64,000 bases of DNA from positions 22,747,979 through 22,811,978 of the forward strand of contig CM049321.1 of the NCBI GenBank assembly GCA_026874595.1. The letters are read 5' to 3'. The position numbers and the translations under genes are program-made. The stretch's first letter is position 1, and the number at the start of each line of letters is the position of its first letter. Of this stretch, positions 1 to 12,390 are shown one piece after another. Below the pieces are notes generated by a model that did not search any database, had not been told where the DNA came from, and was given only the letters and a program-made list of their open reading frames with translations. Origin of the DNA: Sipunculus nudus (Eukaryota; Annelida; Sipuncula; Golfingiida; Sipunculidae).

Positions 1-501
1 AAAGGGACCTATTTCAATATCCCACGTCTGTTAACTCTGCTGTACCATATTAATTTTAATACCCTCTAACCTGAATGTCTGTTAGTTCCAAGAATAAAAT
101 GCCACAAGACGGTAATAAAATAGAACAGACTCAGGCTAGCAATCACGATGCGACCTTATTATGCGGTTGAAAATAATGGGTATATGTACAACTGGAGACA
201 TTGAAGTTTGATTCCGTAACCAAGATAGTTATTGATACGGACGGCTTTACGCATAAAACAATATTGGGGGTGGGGGGGGGGGGGGGTCGTGGGTTAGAGC
301 CGCCCTTGAAATGAACACTCCAATGCATCGGTGACTGTCTAAGGTGTGCATGAACCACCAAGTTCATTGAGGACACTTCTCGATATTCTAGTGACCAGGG
401 GGCGTGTCCACAGACAACATTAAACCAGCTTGTATGTCTCGAGAATTAAAAGAGACCGCTCAACATCGGTGGCCTCTGAAACAGTCATCAACTTTTCTAA
501 G

Positions 502-1803
502 ATGAAGGCTGCAGCTACGTTATGTGTCCTTGTCGCGTTGATGTGGGTCGCTTCTGAAGCCAGACCTAAGGGAAGTGAGTTAATATATAAGCATAAACCA
601 GTTATTTAGCATTAAGTTGCCTTTGTAGTTGAGTATTCCATAGAACGATACTTTTAAGATTACATTTAGAATATAAATATATGTGACCGGATATATTTAC
701 TTATTACTAAGTTTCATCCGAACAAAATCTTTGTGGATTTTGGACGTAAAAGCCAATCATTGCACCGTTAACCAATGTGACTATCTGTATTCTGGGCTTG
801 GATATATGTGGGCGTTTCCGAGTTCCTTTTAAAAGAAAGTACCTTTTTATACTGCATAAATTTTGGTTAAAATTTTTCAAAATTTAATACTCCCCAAAGG
901 GTGACTGCCCTCCCACGTCCCCTAAGCCGGTAGGCATGCTCGCCAGTCGAGATTCCCTGAAAAAACTTGTCACCTACCAACCAAGAACTGGGTTCTGGAT
1001 ACAGCACTGATAACATTATTATTAGTATTATTACGGTATTTTGAAAAAAGGGGGAAGGAGTGTACAAGTTTATACGACGTTTCAAGGTCCTATCTGTGTG
1101 TGTGTGGGGGGGGGGGGGGCTGTCGAAGTCCCCGTCTCCCCTCTCCCATTGCGAATGGAAATTGCGCCCCTGTTTCTTGAAGCAATTTGGGAAAAAAACT
1201 AACAGAAAATATTGTCGTATAGGTAACCAACTAAAAAGCTTTCCTTGTTATTAAAATCTGTTAAACCTGCATAATAATTTGTTTTTATTTTACCGTGAAA
1301 TAGTTGTGTAGCAATTTTTTATGGAAAGGGGAAATCAGATCATATTATGAGTTATTTTGCAAAGTTATTTATTTCCGAAACACTGCATTTCATTTTTAAT
1401 TTAGGAAATATTTGAATGCGACACTGTGATACATTTCTGCTAACAACTTGTAGTTAGAGCCTATATTTAATGACAACATTGTGCTTTAGTAACTAATGGA
1501 AAAACATAACGTGGAAAGTCCCCCCTGGTTGAAAAAGTGGTCTCCGTTCTCCTCTAACTAATTGCGCCCATTTCAACAAGTCTTTTTATTTGGCTAAAAA
1601 ATAATTACTTTTTGTCTTTAATAAACCTAGAGCTATGCACGGAGCCACCTCACAGTGACGAGTGTATGATGAGGAAATGGTTGAAAGCTGGATGTACACG
1701 AAATGGTACCTATGCGCCACCAGAAGGGGTAATTCTACATTTTAATGATAGTCATGTGTTCTTGTGCTTTTTCTTATCAGTGAAAAATCTACACACAAAT
1801 GAT

Positions 1804-1840
<37 letters not shown>

Positions 1841-2166
1841 TCTTATTGAGAAAGTGTTAATATAGATTAGAAAAGAAGGAATGAGCTCACTTCGTTCGGG
1901 CACTAGGCTGCTTTTGATAAGGACGGAGCGTCAAATACAAAAAAAAAACTAATATGCTCATGTTTGCCCTAAGTTAATTTTAAATAAATCATATATGTAT
2001 TATGAATGTTTCAATTCTTTTTGCCAGATAAACACATCTAATCTCCGAGGTGAAAGTATTGAGTTTGTGGTCAGGGAATATACCAAATACAGGAGAAGAG
2101 CGATGAGAGGATACTATACAAGAACCGGAGAACAGTACGTCAAATGGTGCTATGGGAAAGAGGGTG
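502..2166 (+). CDS. Gene A, exons 1-3: small secreted cysteine-bearing protein, unnamed family
   Basis: Three exons with consensus splice sites can be read: 502-574 (donor GTGAGT), 1631-1728 (acceptor CCTAG, donor GTAATT) and 2028-2166 (acceptor TTGCCAG, donor GTGAGT). Their phases fit: 1, then 0, then 1. Exon 1 encodes a signal peptide (MKAAATLCVLVALMWVASEA) followed by RPKG. Exon 2 carries Cys-Thr-Glu-Pro-Pro, then Cys-Met-Met-Arg-Lys-Trp and the string KAGCTRNGTYAP. Exon 3 is basic and ends in KWCYGKEG. The layout of Cys, Trp, Gly-Cys-Thr, Gly, a helical basic stretch and Cys-Tyr-Gly resembles, from memory, uncharacterised secreted repeat proteins of marine invertebrates. I give no function. 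The protein is probably extracellular and disulphide-bonded. The start at 502 is chosen because the gene B copy aligns from the same ATG. The intron after exon 2 contains a GT microsatellite. The real 3' end is uncertain. Confidence 0.65.
1803..1837. repeat. (GT)n microsatellite in gene A intron 2
   Basis: About 16 GT units lie some 75 bp after exon 2. A similar GT run occurs at about 7172-7192. Confidence 0.9.
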
Positions 2167-4086
2167 GTGAGTTTTGACTGGTATTCAGCTCTATTATAAA
2201 TATGAACGTCACAATCAAGCAAGTATGTGTTGCCTTTATTTTTGTATTTTATACGTTCTGCTACCAAGTCCGTCAGCAAAAGCGGAAATGGAGGAATAAT
2301 TAGAAATTAATATTGAAATAGTTCAGCACTGCGCAAGCATAGCTGTCGTATCAAGCTAAGGGGTTGGGCTAGAAAGTGGTTATGTTGTGATACATCAGAG
2401 TGTGATTTATTGATAGGCTACCCCTTTGGTCAAGCTTGGTTTCTTGGTTCTCTGGCTGATATGTTCACAGTTCTATTAGGCACTTATTCGTGTCACTTTG
2501 ACCTGCTAAGGATACTAGATAACAATACGCGTGTCCGGAGATCAATGCTCTCTAATATATTAGGTTAGATTAGCCACGGGTTTTTGACCAGTGGGGTAAA
2601 AAGCCCAACATGGCGACAAGCAGTTAAAACGTGGTACACATCAGGGGAATTTATTTTCTTCATACTATTGTTGAACATGAATATCAACATTTATATTTGG
2701 CCCTTGTTTTTTCTTGGTTCACGTGCGTCTGTTACCCGACGCTACGTCGTGGATTAAAAGGCATACAACTATTTCCAGGCCTCTGTCTTAGACAAACGCG
2801 AAGGACATAGCATAGTGGAAAGTGAAATATACATGTTTGAAATATACATGTGCAGCATTCCATCTCCCCAGGCATGACTGGAATGTACAAGCGTCTCGGG
2901 CATGACGTTACAAGTCAACCAGTGCTTTGAAAGAGCGTATATGACATACCGCGGGTAGCACGGCTGATATATCTGAATACAAGTGACCAAGCAGAGCGGC
3001 TACATTCATCTTAATTTTTTTACCGTTACAACCCAAAGAAACGCTTTTCATATTACAGGTTGAAAAAAAAAAATTATTAAAACTATGCGAACCTCATTAA
3101 ACTTACTCCTAAACCCTTGCGGTCGCTAAACGTCCTGCCTAATATTTCTCATATTAATTTGCACTGAACACGGTTACTCTAACAGAAGAGAAACCCGACT
3201 TGTTACCTCAACGGAGCGGGCATGGATACATACGACATAATACAAATTCATGGACAGCAGGTGGCAACGAGTTACATTATTGTAATTTTTAAGTGACTGT
3301 ATAAATTCTTAATGTGCATATATACCGATCCCAGTTTGAATTATTTAAGTATAAATGAAATATACGCTAATTATTGCTCATTGAATCTGTGTTACAGCTT
3401 GATTCCGGAATAAAATTACCAAAAAAAAAAAAAAAACACAAAGGCGATTACTCCCATCCGCCATCTTGCTTTTTTGCCCAACAGTGGCATAAGCGTGATT
3501 TTTTTGCATTCAGTTAAAAAGAGTAACGGGAAAAAAAGATCTTCGGACAAGCGTATTCTCATACTCAGCCACTATGAATTTACTTGTTGTAACACTTCCG
3601 TCCGTTAACATCAACAGACTTAATCAGGCTGCGCTGACAAAATACCGCTGGCCATTACGGGGCGCTATAGGTGCGAGTCGTAGAGATTCGGCAGGTAGTG
3701 CTCTTCCCCTCATGATTGAGTGCTTGGGTGCCTTCCTTCCTGATATTGATGGCCTCCCGTATCCATTGTGACTGCCGTTCCCCTTCCGAAGCTACCAGTT
3801 TGATGTTATCTCGGCCTATGGTGTGGTTCTCCAGACTTGTATAATTGGCTAGGGAAGACCTTTAAAAAACATAAGAAGGTCAGTTTTTGCTAGAACAGCT
3901 AATATCTGATATGCTAAGCATGAAAACAACGATGTAAGAATGTTAAATTAAATCTCATTGGCTCGCCGTGTAATCTTACATGGCTGCGTACATGCGAAAC
4001 TCGTTCAGCACTGCAAGAGAAGAAATATGCAAACAGTGGAGGATAATTAACCTTCATTAGTACACGTCGGAAAAATTATCAATCCG

Positions 4087-5256
4087 TACACCTGGGGTCC
4101 ATCTGAACCCCAGTAGTAATTAGTGCATATTCATTGTATACTACATAAATATCAAAGTTATTTGATTATTCCATGGTTAATATAGGCTTTTTGAACAAAT
4201 GTAGAACGGAAAATAGAAAATAGGAGAGAAAATACTTTAAATAAAGGTATCAATAATATATTTTCCAAGAATTACATAAATTTTCTTCTTTTGCCGTATT
4301 TTCTATCAGTTTGGTCAGGCTAGCATATCAGTACTATTTATTATTGAAAATTTGAGTGGTGTTATATGAAATAAAACACAATAGATCCAGATAAAAAAAA
4401 ACAAAGTCCGGAAATTTTGACTTGGAATTATAAAATTTGGTATTGGGGTCCAATTGGACCCCAAACACTGCAATTTCAAAGAAATTGATTTCAAAACAAG
4501 CAAAGGCATAATTTTATTTGACTAACTGAAATTAAAATAGGAATGAACTGCAAGTCATATTTATATTTGGTATTAAAAAACTCATCAAAAGTCTCAAAGG
4601 AAATGAAAAATAAAACTAGTCTTCCAGTCATATATATCTGTAGCCTCACCGACACTCATCACATTGTATGCTGAGGATAGAGTGATCTGCGCAGCCATGA
4701 ATGTCACAGATGGTGCAGTATTGGCAAATTTTCTGTCTGTCTGGTCTGGGACAGAGGTAGCAACGCCTTTTGGTTGCTGAAGGTCACCCAGAGAGGGTGC
4801 TGGTGAACATCAAGCATGCTAAGGTCTATAAATGCTAATTTCACAGATTTCTGAATTGCCCAGAGATTTTGCAAACGTTAGTGTAGAAGGCCATCATAAA
4901 GGTCTCACACAAGGACTGTGGGACAATCAGCAGTATCTTATGATCTGATTCAGGACAATCAAAAGTATCTTCAGAAGTAATTTCAGGACAATCATCGCCA
5001 TCATCTCGCCCACATCAAATAATTCACCATTTGAAGGGTCAAAGTAGCGCACATGAATTATACTCATCGCCTCGAATATGATGTAGCTTGACTGATTTCT
5101 GTGTTTGAATAGAAATATGAAATAAATGCACAATATTATATCCCTAAGTGCCTAACTGGGTTAGAGAGGTAGTATTTTTGAATAAAAGAGATAACAATTA
5201 AACAATATTATTATATCGTGCACTGTTTCTCACTGGGGTCCACTTGGACCCCAAGA
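4087..5256. mobile_element. Decayed piggyBac-like element with GGGGTCCA palindromes
   Basis: Short palindromes of the form GGGGTCCA-nn-TGGACCCC recur at about 4092 (imperfect), 4445 (GGGGTCCAATTGGACCCC, perfect) and 5237 (GGGGTCCACTTGGACCCC). They surround the transposase C-terminus at 4646-4801. Comparable internal palindromes are known from piggyBac-derived repeats. The element's true ends and TTAA target duplication could not be placed, so the boundaries given are only those of the outer palindromes. Confidence 0.5.
4646..4801 (-). pseudogene. piggyBac-type transposase, C-terminal zinc-finger remnant
   Basis: Reading the minus strand from about 4801 down to a stop at 4646-4648 gives Leu-Ser-Gly, an in-frame stop (4784-4786), then TKRRCYLCPRPDRQKICQYC, Thr-Ile-Cys-Asp, Gly-Cys-Ala-Asp-His-Ser and a final Cys-Asp-Glu-Cys-Arg. 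The Arg-Arg-Cys-x-x-Cys, Gln-Tyr-Cys-x-x-Cys, Cys-x-x-His and Cys-x-x-Cys spacing is that of the cysteine-rich C-terminus of piggyBac-family transposases. The stop sits where family members often have Arg (a CGA to TGA change would do it). No DDD catalytic core was recognised nearby, so this is a dead fragment inside the presumed gene A intron. Confidence 0.7.
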
Positions 5257-6275
5257 GATTATTTTAAATACAGATCATATGGTTCAATGGAACCACACTA
5301 TCTTTAACCGTAATAACAACATCAATATACCTGACAACTACCTAAAAAGAGAAAAGAAAACAACTGATCAATAAAAAAATATCGCATATGCTGGTCATGC
5401 CTGCAATGTGACCAGTTAAATATTACGCATGGGGAATTCCCCCAAAGACAGCAGCGCCTGGTGGCCAAACCTGACAGGCAACTGCGGTTTTTTTTTTTTT
5501 TTTTTTTGCAGCAGTTAGTGTAGCGAATAACGTAACCGCTGCTGATGGAGCGTATGCTCTTGTGTACTTCATTCTTAATGTTTCCTGAACTTATTTCTTG
5601 TGTCCAGCCTGGTTTCTAGTTTTCTAGTTTCATGTTTCCCAGTTCCGCCGCATACCTACTACTCGCTACTCGCATCAGTAGCGCCAATGATGGGCAGATG
5701 GTAACGAATCACCACAGTCTGATGAAGTCCGTTGAGGTTGAGGGGCGTAGTGTTACAATACGAAAGTTTATAGTGGCCGTGTATGAGAACTGTTATCTAG
5801 CATTGTACTAATCCAGCCCTGTGCAGCTATTTGGTCAGACCTACTAAGGAGCTACACGTTAATAGACAAGACGGGAAACATTTCTGTTGTACCAAGCTCT
5901 TTTAACTATCACGCCTCACCCTTAGACCGACGATATATATTTCGGTTTGGTTATGACAACCATTCCTAATTCAGACTTTTTCAATTTGGTGATTTGAAAA
6001 AAATTGCTATGTTGTTTTATTTTATCTGTTGGGGAAATCCTATAATTTGTGTGACAGTTGCAATGGTTGAGTTCGAATTGTTGGATTGTTGCCCATATAA
6101 TGATCCATTCCGATAACCGTTACAGGCGACTGTGGCCCTGACTCGACGGAAGGGCCTTTCACATTAGAGTGTCTCTGGACGTTATGGAGTGAGGCAGGGT
6201 GCGGTTCATTAGGATCTAATTCCCCTACAGGCGCCAAGGCTAGTATATATTTTCTGTTCTATGTCGCCCTTGGCA

Positions 6276-6280
<5 letters not shown>

Positions 6281-6333
<53 letters not shown>

Positions 6334-6344
6334 TTGTGTGTGTG
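6281..6344. repeat. (TA)n-(TG)n compound microsatellite
   Basis: About 22 TA units run directly into an imperfect TG tract. Confidence 0.9.
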
Positions 6345-8074
6345 CCCATTCTTTTTTAGCATATCAAACTAATATTTTTTTTTCAACTTTTTTTTAATCT
6401 TATACATAATATGTATTTTATTATTTATTTAAATATAGCAGTTGCAATCATTTGAGCCGTATTAGCTCCCCATTGCATATTACACCATTTGAGCCGTAAA
6501 ATCAATACATAAAAGATGCAGTTTATTCTATAAAAATGAATATGTTAAGAGGACTTTTGTTGTAAAATTTAAGAAACTGTACATTTTTTTAAAGAAATGT
6601 CCAGACACTTAGAGAAGTTTCTAGCCTGTGTCTGCAGGGTGCTCTGTCTGTTTCACTATAAGATTAAGTTTTACAAATTCAATTTTAATCATAATTATCG
6701 ATTTAAAATGACAAAAAAATAAAAGTATATCTTCCAAATATGATTTGTACAGAAAGTTCCGTTTTTCTGAAAAGTCATGATATATATTCATTTATTGTTT
6801 TTGTATATGATGTGTATAGACTCAACGCTCTGTTTTCATTCGTAATTGCGACATATTGTTGTATGGAATATGAAACAAAATAAAAAAATTATAATCTAAA
6901 ACACGAGAGATCTTGTAAATTACAGAAAAAATTCAATCCAGTCGAAAAATGGGACAAGGCATTTCTACATTAGGATACATTTAATAACATTAAACGATAT
7001 CATAAAAAAAGTAAACTTTATTGTCCCTTTTGTCTTCATAAAATTTTGTGCTTTCAGATAAGAGATTCGTTAAACTAGCATGGATAATAACAAAACATAT
7101 AAGGGAAGGCTATAAACAAGATCGATTCAAAACACTAGAAATCTGCATTTTAGGAAATGCCCGCCACGCCATGTGTGTGTGTGTGTGTGTGTAGGAGGTC
7201 CCTACTGTGGTATGCTCATAAACCGTACTTGCACTCACTTCCATGGTTTTTCTGCATAAAAGACTGTAAATTTGTGAATATTCCTTAATGACGTTGCTTA
7301 ATCCTGATCATATGCCGGACCCAACCCAAAATATATTGGACTCTTCACTGGCCCATTCCAGAGATGCCCTGAAAATATCATGAAGTTTGAATACACAGGT
7401 AAACCTCGGAATGAAGACCACCAACGAGATCTCGATAAACGGTCACAGTCTGGAGGAGGATGTCTATTTCAATAGCGTACCAAGCCCTGATTAATTTTCC
7501 TTCATGTTTACAAATACAAGACATAATTGTCAGCCTCCAAAGAATACTTAAGAAAATAGCCACACATAGCAGTTAACAAGAGGAGGCTTATTTTACAGGT
7601 AATATGTGCAGTCACAAATCATATATATATGAATATATGAATCAAGAAAAGATTTTCTCAAAATTATGACTTGGATACTGCAAAAACGATGTTTGGACAA
7701 AGTCATATTCACAACTGTTACATTCGACACGCCTAAAGGTCAAATGATTTTTGGCTAATAAATTTATTACGTTTTTTTTTAACATTGGAAATAATCGATC
7801 CCGGTCTTTCGCCACACATACCTGTCCTAAGTCTACCCCTGCAATGAACAAAATTTAAAATTTAGAAACAGAAATTCTGGTTTAGAAACAGAAAAGGCCT
7901 CATTCAAGTAGGTAACTGTATTATTGTTGTTTCAAAACGCCTTGGACAATTGCATTGTGTTTCTCTAGACAAAAAAAATATACATGTGTATGTGGGGTGT
8001 CTTAGGTTAATATTGGTTTTCTAAAAATTATGATTTGTAGACAGTTATTGTATCATTTTGTATTTCATTTCCAG

Positions 8075-8165
8075 AATATTCGTCGGTTAAACTATAAGAT
8101 GACCGTGGGAACTGTGAGAAAGAAGATAGAAGAATATAAATCGATCGACATGACTCTCTGCTTTG
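8075..8165 (+). CDS. Gene A-like exon, second copy of the exon 3 module
   Basis: An acceptor (TTTCATTTCCAG) is followed by 91 nt of open frame and a strong donor GTGAGT. The peptide contains LNYKMTVGTVRKKIEEYKS and ends Met-Thr-Leu-Cys-Phe-Gly. Entry phase 0 and exit phase 1 match exon 3 of gene A exactly, and both end in Cys-aromatic-Gly followed by GTGAGT. This suggests a repeated two-exon module within gene A or a tandem paralogue. No matching first-half exon was found upstream, so the exon may be a remnant. No polyadenylation context could be assigned. Confidence 0.5.
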
Positions 8166-8710
8166 GTGAGTTAAGTGAATTAATTTTTAAGTTTATTTTG
8201 ACATAATATGGCTTTTATTATGGTGGCAGATTTTAGTTAAGTTAAAGCGAGAATACCTTGAAAATTATTATAAAATATTATAGTTTCTGTCAATATTTTA
8301 TTCTAAAATCGTTTGCTTGCTTACTCCAGTACACGAATGGAAGAGCGGGTCAGTGGCGCATAATATAAAGGTGCGCCACCTTGTCGACCCACCGCACAAC
8401 TTCACGATTAAGATTTGTCAAACTTCCATCCAATGTTTCATCCTTCTCTAATGTTTCCTCTCCTCCTTATGGAATCGCCTCGAGTGCGCAAGAGTCTTGT
8501 TACGATAAACCTCAGTAGATTGTGCTTATATACGAACAGAACCATTACAATGTATTAACCAGGTACGCTGAAGATATTGAGCCCTTGTGCCGAGATGGCT
8601 CTGCTGGGGTTTTCTTTTGTGTTCAGCCAACATGAGCTTATAATGTGAGAAAAAAATACAATCTTTGCAGTTGAAAAAGAAAACTTAAGTCAAAAATAAA
8701 TATTGAATTA

Positions 8711-9008
8711 AAGCTATGGTTATCAGGCACCGCAGGCATCAGTTTTAAATCCCCCGTATCATTTTTTTTTATTTTGATTTTCAATAGAAACTTGCCAATT
8801 TTAAAAATAAAACAATTTTATTAAAGTTTTTTAGTGATTTAAATTGTTTAGCAAAAATATTGTTATAATAATGCTTTTACCTGATCGCATGACAATATTA
8901 TTTACGAAATATACAAAATAAAGGTAAAAAAAAAAAAAAAAATCCCCCATCCGCATTGATTTCTGAAATAAAGTGCCTGAAAATCAAACCCTATCTTTTT
9001 GTTGGCCC
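8711..9008 (+). mobile_element. MITE family 1, copy 1
   Basis: Inverted ends read GCTATGGTTATCAGGCAC on the left and GTGCCTGAAAATCAAACC on the right, with a further AT-rich stretch and GGCC near the outside right. The interior holds two facing C-rich runs (ATCCCCC) and GCATTGATTTCTG. The same ends occur at 12985-13290, 62022-62074 and 63320-63660. No ORF. About 300 bp long. Confidence 0.7.
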
Positions 9009-9116
9009 AATTTAATAGACACAAGGTATCAGAATGTGTCTCTTTAACGATATTTTAGTAATAATCCAACTGACTCTTTAAGTTGTTTTTTTCTGTGAAA
9101 ATGTAATTGTAAAATA

Positions 9117-9153
9117 ATATCTCGAGATCTCAAGATATCTCTTGAGATATTTT
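9117..9153. repeat. Local inverted repeats of ATCTCGAGAT / ATCTCAAG type
   Basis: ATCTCAAG and CTTGAGAT face each other across a short AT spacer, next to a CTCGAGATCT palindrome. A fold-back is possible. No gene is attached. Confidence 0.5.
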
Positions 9154-9542
9154 AGTTCTGTGTCCTAAATCAGCCATCGTGTTTTAGTTTTAGGATTAAC
9201 AAGACTAGTTTTACTAAAAATAGTTATGGCAGATTTTGTTATTCTCTTTCAAGCTACATTTTCTCATTGTCCATGCATTGTTCGTGTATTCTTCAGGTCC
9301 ACCATAGACAAAAAGGTCAGGCAGAAAAGGCTGAAATGGAGGTGTGACATATTTTGTCAACATGTGGTATAACTAAACCAATGTGTAGCATATTCTATTT
9401 AACAAAGCTTTAAAGCCAGCAATTCACCATTCTCATCCTTAGAATTGATGTAATTTCTGGCTTATTCGGGGTACATATTAATGAGTAGGAAATAACTGTG
9501 ACTAAGAAAATTTCTTTAAGCTCTCTTTGACGTACGTATATG

Positions 9543-10210
9543 CGTGTGTATATACAAGGTGTTAGAAATCTCGATGCATGCGCCATGTTGACAGATAGAA
9601 AAAATCATGTTACCGAAGGTGCTTTTCTGTATATATATGGAAGCTGACGTGTCACTTTTTCAAAATGCCATTATAAAACTCTTCTGACTTGCTGTCAGAT
9701 ATCCATTGAGGAAAGTTTATAACGGAAGTGGCTAAAATGCTGGCAGTGCCATGTGTTAAGTCAACAGGCTAACTACTGTCAACCGAAACTACCTTGCCAG
9801 CAGTTGATTTACCAGGCTTATATATATAAATATATGCTAAACCGCCGGCAGGGAAAATTTATCAGCCAAGGAATTTATGCTTAAATTTAAGTCTCTTACT
9901 TTGTAATTTTCGTTGTTATTAAGACCCTGAGATGACAAACGGCAATCTTGCTGGCTGAGAAAATTAGGTATTTATTTAGTCTATATGTAAATTTGCAATG
10001 TGTCAATAAAAAAGTCTTCTTATTTGTGATATTTACTAGGTAGTTTCATATCTTATGCTGTATTTGGTGTGATTTGGTTTCTTGTTCTGGATCTTAAGTT
10101 TATTAAAGCATATGGCAATGCTAGACATAGGCTATAAAAACTGCCGGCAAGGTAAATGACTAAACTGCCGGCACTGCCCGCAGTTAAGCCACTTCTTCTT
10201 ATTAAAACGG
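9543..10210. repeat. Region with CTGCCGGCA words repeated
   Basis: The words CCGCCGGCAGG (near 9842), ACTGCCGGCAAGG (10140) and ACTGCCGGCACTGCC (10165) recur with ACCTTGCCAGCAG (9791). This points to an old repeat, probably a decayed MITE. Boundaries are uncertain. Nothing coding is visible. Confidence 0.3.
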
Positions 10211-10600
10211 CATTTTATTTAGTTAACATCAGGTAAGATGTAGGAATGGGCTTTTTTAATCAATGTTGATTTTATTTTATGAGATCTTACATTGATTAGT
10301 TTAGATTATTTTTTTAGTTTTGCTTGTAACGTAAAACCTGTCATATTCCTCTTGTTACCACACTGGTAAGGTACACCTGGTGCATTTGTTGTTCATGTAT
10401 TGCTCCTAGAAATTCATAATTTGTTGTGTAAATTTACATATGCCTTCATATGTGTCCATTTATTGTTGATTTGTCTAAAACTTTAAATACTCTACAAGCA
10501 AACATTAAAAAAAATACATGGCCCATTTAAATCTTATTCTGTTTTATGAGCAACATTGAAGTGAATTTACCTTAATTACAGGGCCACTGGTGTATAGAGG

Positions 10601-10601
<1 letters not shown>

Positions 10602-10638
<37 letters not shown>
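10602..10638. repeat. (AT)n microsatellite
   Basis: About 18 AT units. Comparable AT tracts occur at 15650-15693, 22388-22427 and 31089-31152. Confidence 0.9.
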
Positions 10639-10641
<3 letters not shown>

Positions 10642-10924
10642 TAAATCTCACATGACACATTCACGCTTTTGTCTTTTTATATAAATTGACCTATTGTATC
10701 CAGTTGATTGTGAAAGAGAATTTTCATGGCAAGCTCTGATGTATTATTTTCCACTAATGATGAGAGAGAGGAAAATTTGTATGCTAGAAGATCATCTTTT
10801 TTCTTTTTTAATAGTTATAGGGAGTTCAATTTCTTGGAATATAGATGTACATTACAGTAGAACCCCCCAATTACGAACATTGGCAGGACCGGACATTTTG
10901 CCCTCAATATAGAGATGGCCATAC

Positions 10925-12390
10925 TAGGGAGGTTTCCAATTTCCCATATCAATATGCGAGGTAGCAAAGTTGAAAAGTAGAAAACAGGTCACTTACTGAG
11001 TATCCCATGCCCCAAGGATTAGGGTAACGAATAATATCACGGACATATAATATGTCAAGTCTCCCAAGCACTTAAAGGAGTTTTCTTTGCCCGAAAGATT
11101 AGGATTTCGAATATTACAGACATATCAGATGGCACCTGTGACAATCAGATACTGGAGTATCCAATGCACGAACTGTTAGGGTTATCCATATCACGGAAAT
11201 ATAAAATGACACCTGTGACAAGGCATTGGTCGTGTATTCCATATCCGGAGGATTTGGGTTACTCACATAACGGACGTATCATTTGACACCCGTGACAAGC
11301 ACTAAGTGGATTATTCAATGGTCGAAGGGTTATGGTCACCCATATCATTGCCATATTATTTGAAACCTGTGACAAGGCATTAGTTGAGTATTCCATATCC
11401 GAAGGATTGGGGTTACTAATATAAGACGTACGTATCATTTGCAACTTGTGATAGTCACTTACTGGACTTATTCCATGTCCGAAGTGGTATGGTTACCCAT
11501 GTCGTGGCCATATCGTTTCACACCTGTGACAAGGACTTACTGGTTTATTCTATGATCGAAGGGTTATGGTAATCCATATCATGGGCATATCACGTGACAA
11601 CTGTGACAAGCACACACTACATTATTCCGAGGTCGAAGAGTTAGGAACATTCATATCACGGACTTATCATATGCCACTTTTCGAAAGAAAGTAATGAAGT
11701 TTTCCTTGCCCGAAGGATTAGGATTACGAATATTACGGACATATCATATGACACCTGTGTCAAGCACATATTTGAGTATTCAATGTGCGAATTGTTCAGG
11801 TTATCGATATCACGGACATATAACATGACACTTGTAACAAGCATTTACTGGATTATTCCATGTCCGAAGGTTTAGGGTTACTCATATCACGGACACACCA
11901 TTTGACACCTGTGAGAAGCACTTGCTGGATTATGCCATGGTCGAAGGGTTAGGGTTACTCGTATAATGGACATATCATATGCCACGTTTAGAAGTAAAGT
12001 AATGGAGTGTTCCATGTCCAAAGGGTTAAGGTTACCATATTACGGACGTATCATATGCCATATGTCGCAAGCACTCAATGGAGTAATCCATACACAAAGG
12101 GTTAAGGTCACCCATATCACGGACTTAAAAAATGGCACCTTTAACATGCAATTACCGAAGGATTCCATGGTTGAAGGGTTATGGCTGACTGTATCACGGA
12201 CATATAAAATGAAACCTGTGACAAGCTCTTAGTGGAGTATTCCATTCCGAGGGGTTAGGGTTAATCATATTATGGACATATCATTTGACACCTGTAACAA
12301 GCAATTTCCGGATTATTTCATGGTCTAAGGTTTAGGGTTACCCATATCACGGACATATTAAAGGTACCCGTGACAAACACTTAATAGAGA
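10925..12390 (+). repeat. Degenerate ~78-bp tandem satellite
   Basis: A unit reading roughly GGGTTAGGGTTACCCATATC, ACGGACATATCATATGACACC, TGTGACAAGCACTTACTGG and ATTATTCCATGTCCGAA recurs about every 74-80 bp, with clear copies near 11188, 11268, 11342, 11419, 11499 and 11577. About 18-19 units fit. Units differ by many substitutions and small indels, so the array is old. Short open frames within it (for example 11259-11444 and 11966-12232) are by-products of the repeat. Confidence 0.8.

Larger units (their letters stand above)
2167..8074 (+). other. Presumed large intron of gene A, repeat-filled
   Basis: No conserved exon was found between exon 3 and the exon at 8075. The stretch holds the piggyBac remnant near 4.1-5.3 kb, a 22-nt poly-T run near 5488, a TA/TG microsatellite near 6281-6344 and a GT microsatellite at about 7172-7192. 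If the exon at 8075 belongs to gene A, a partner exon resembling exon 2 (Trp...Gly-Cys-Thr) should lie in here. I could not find it. Confidence 0.4.
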
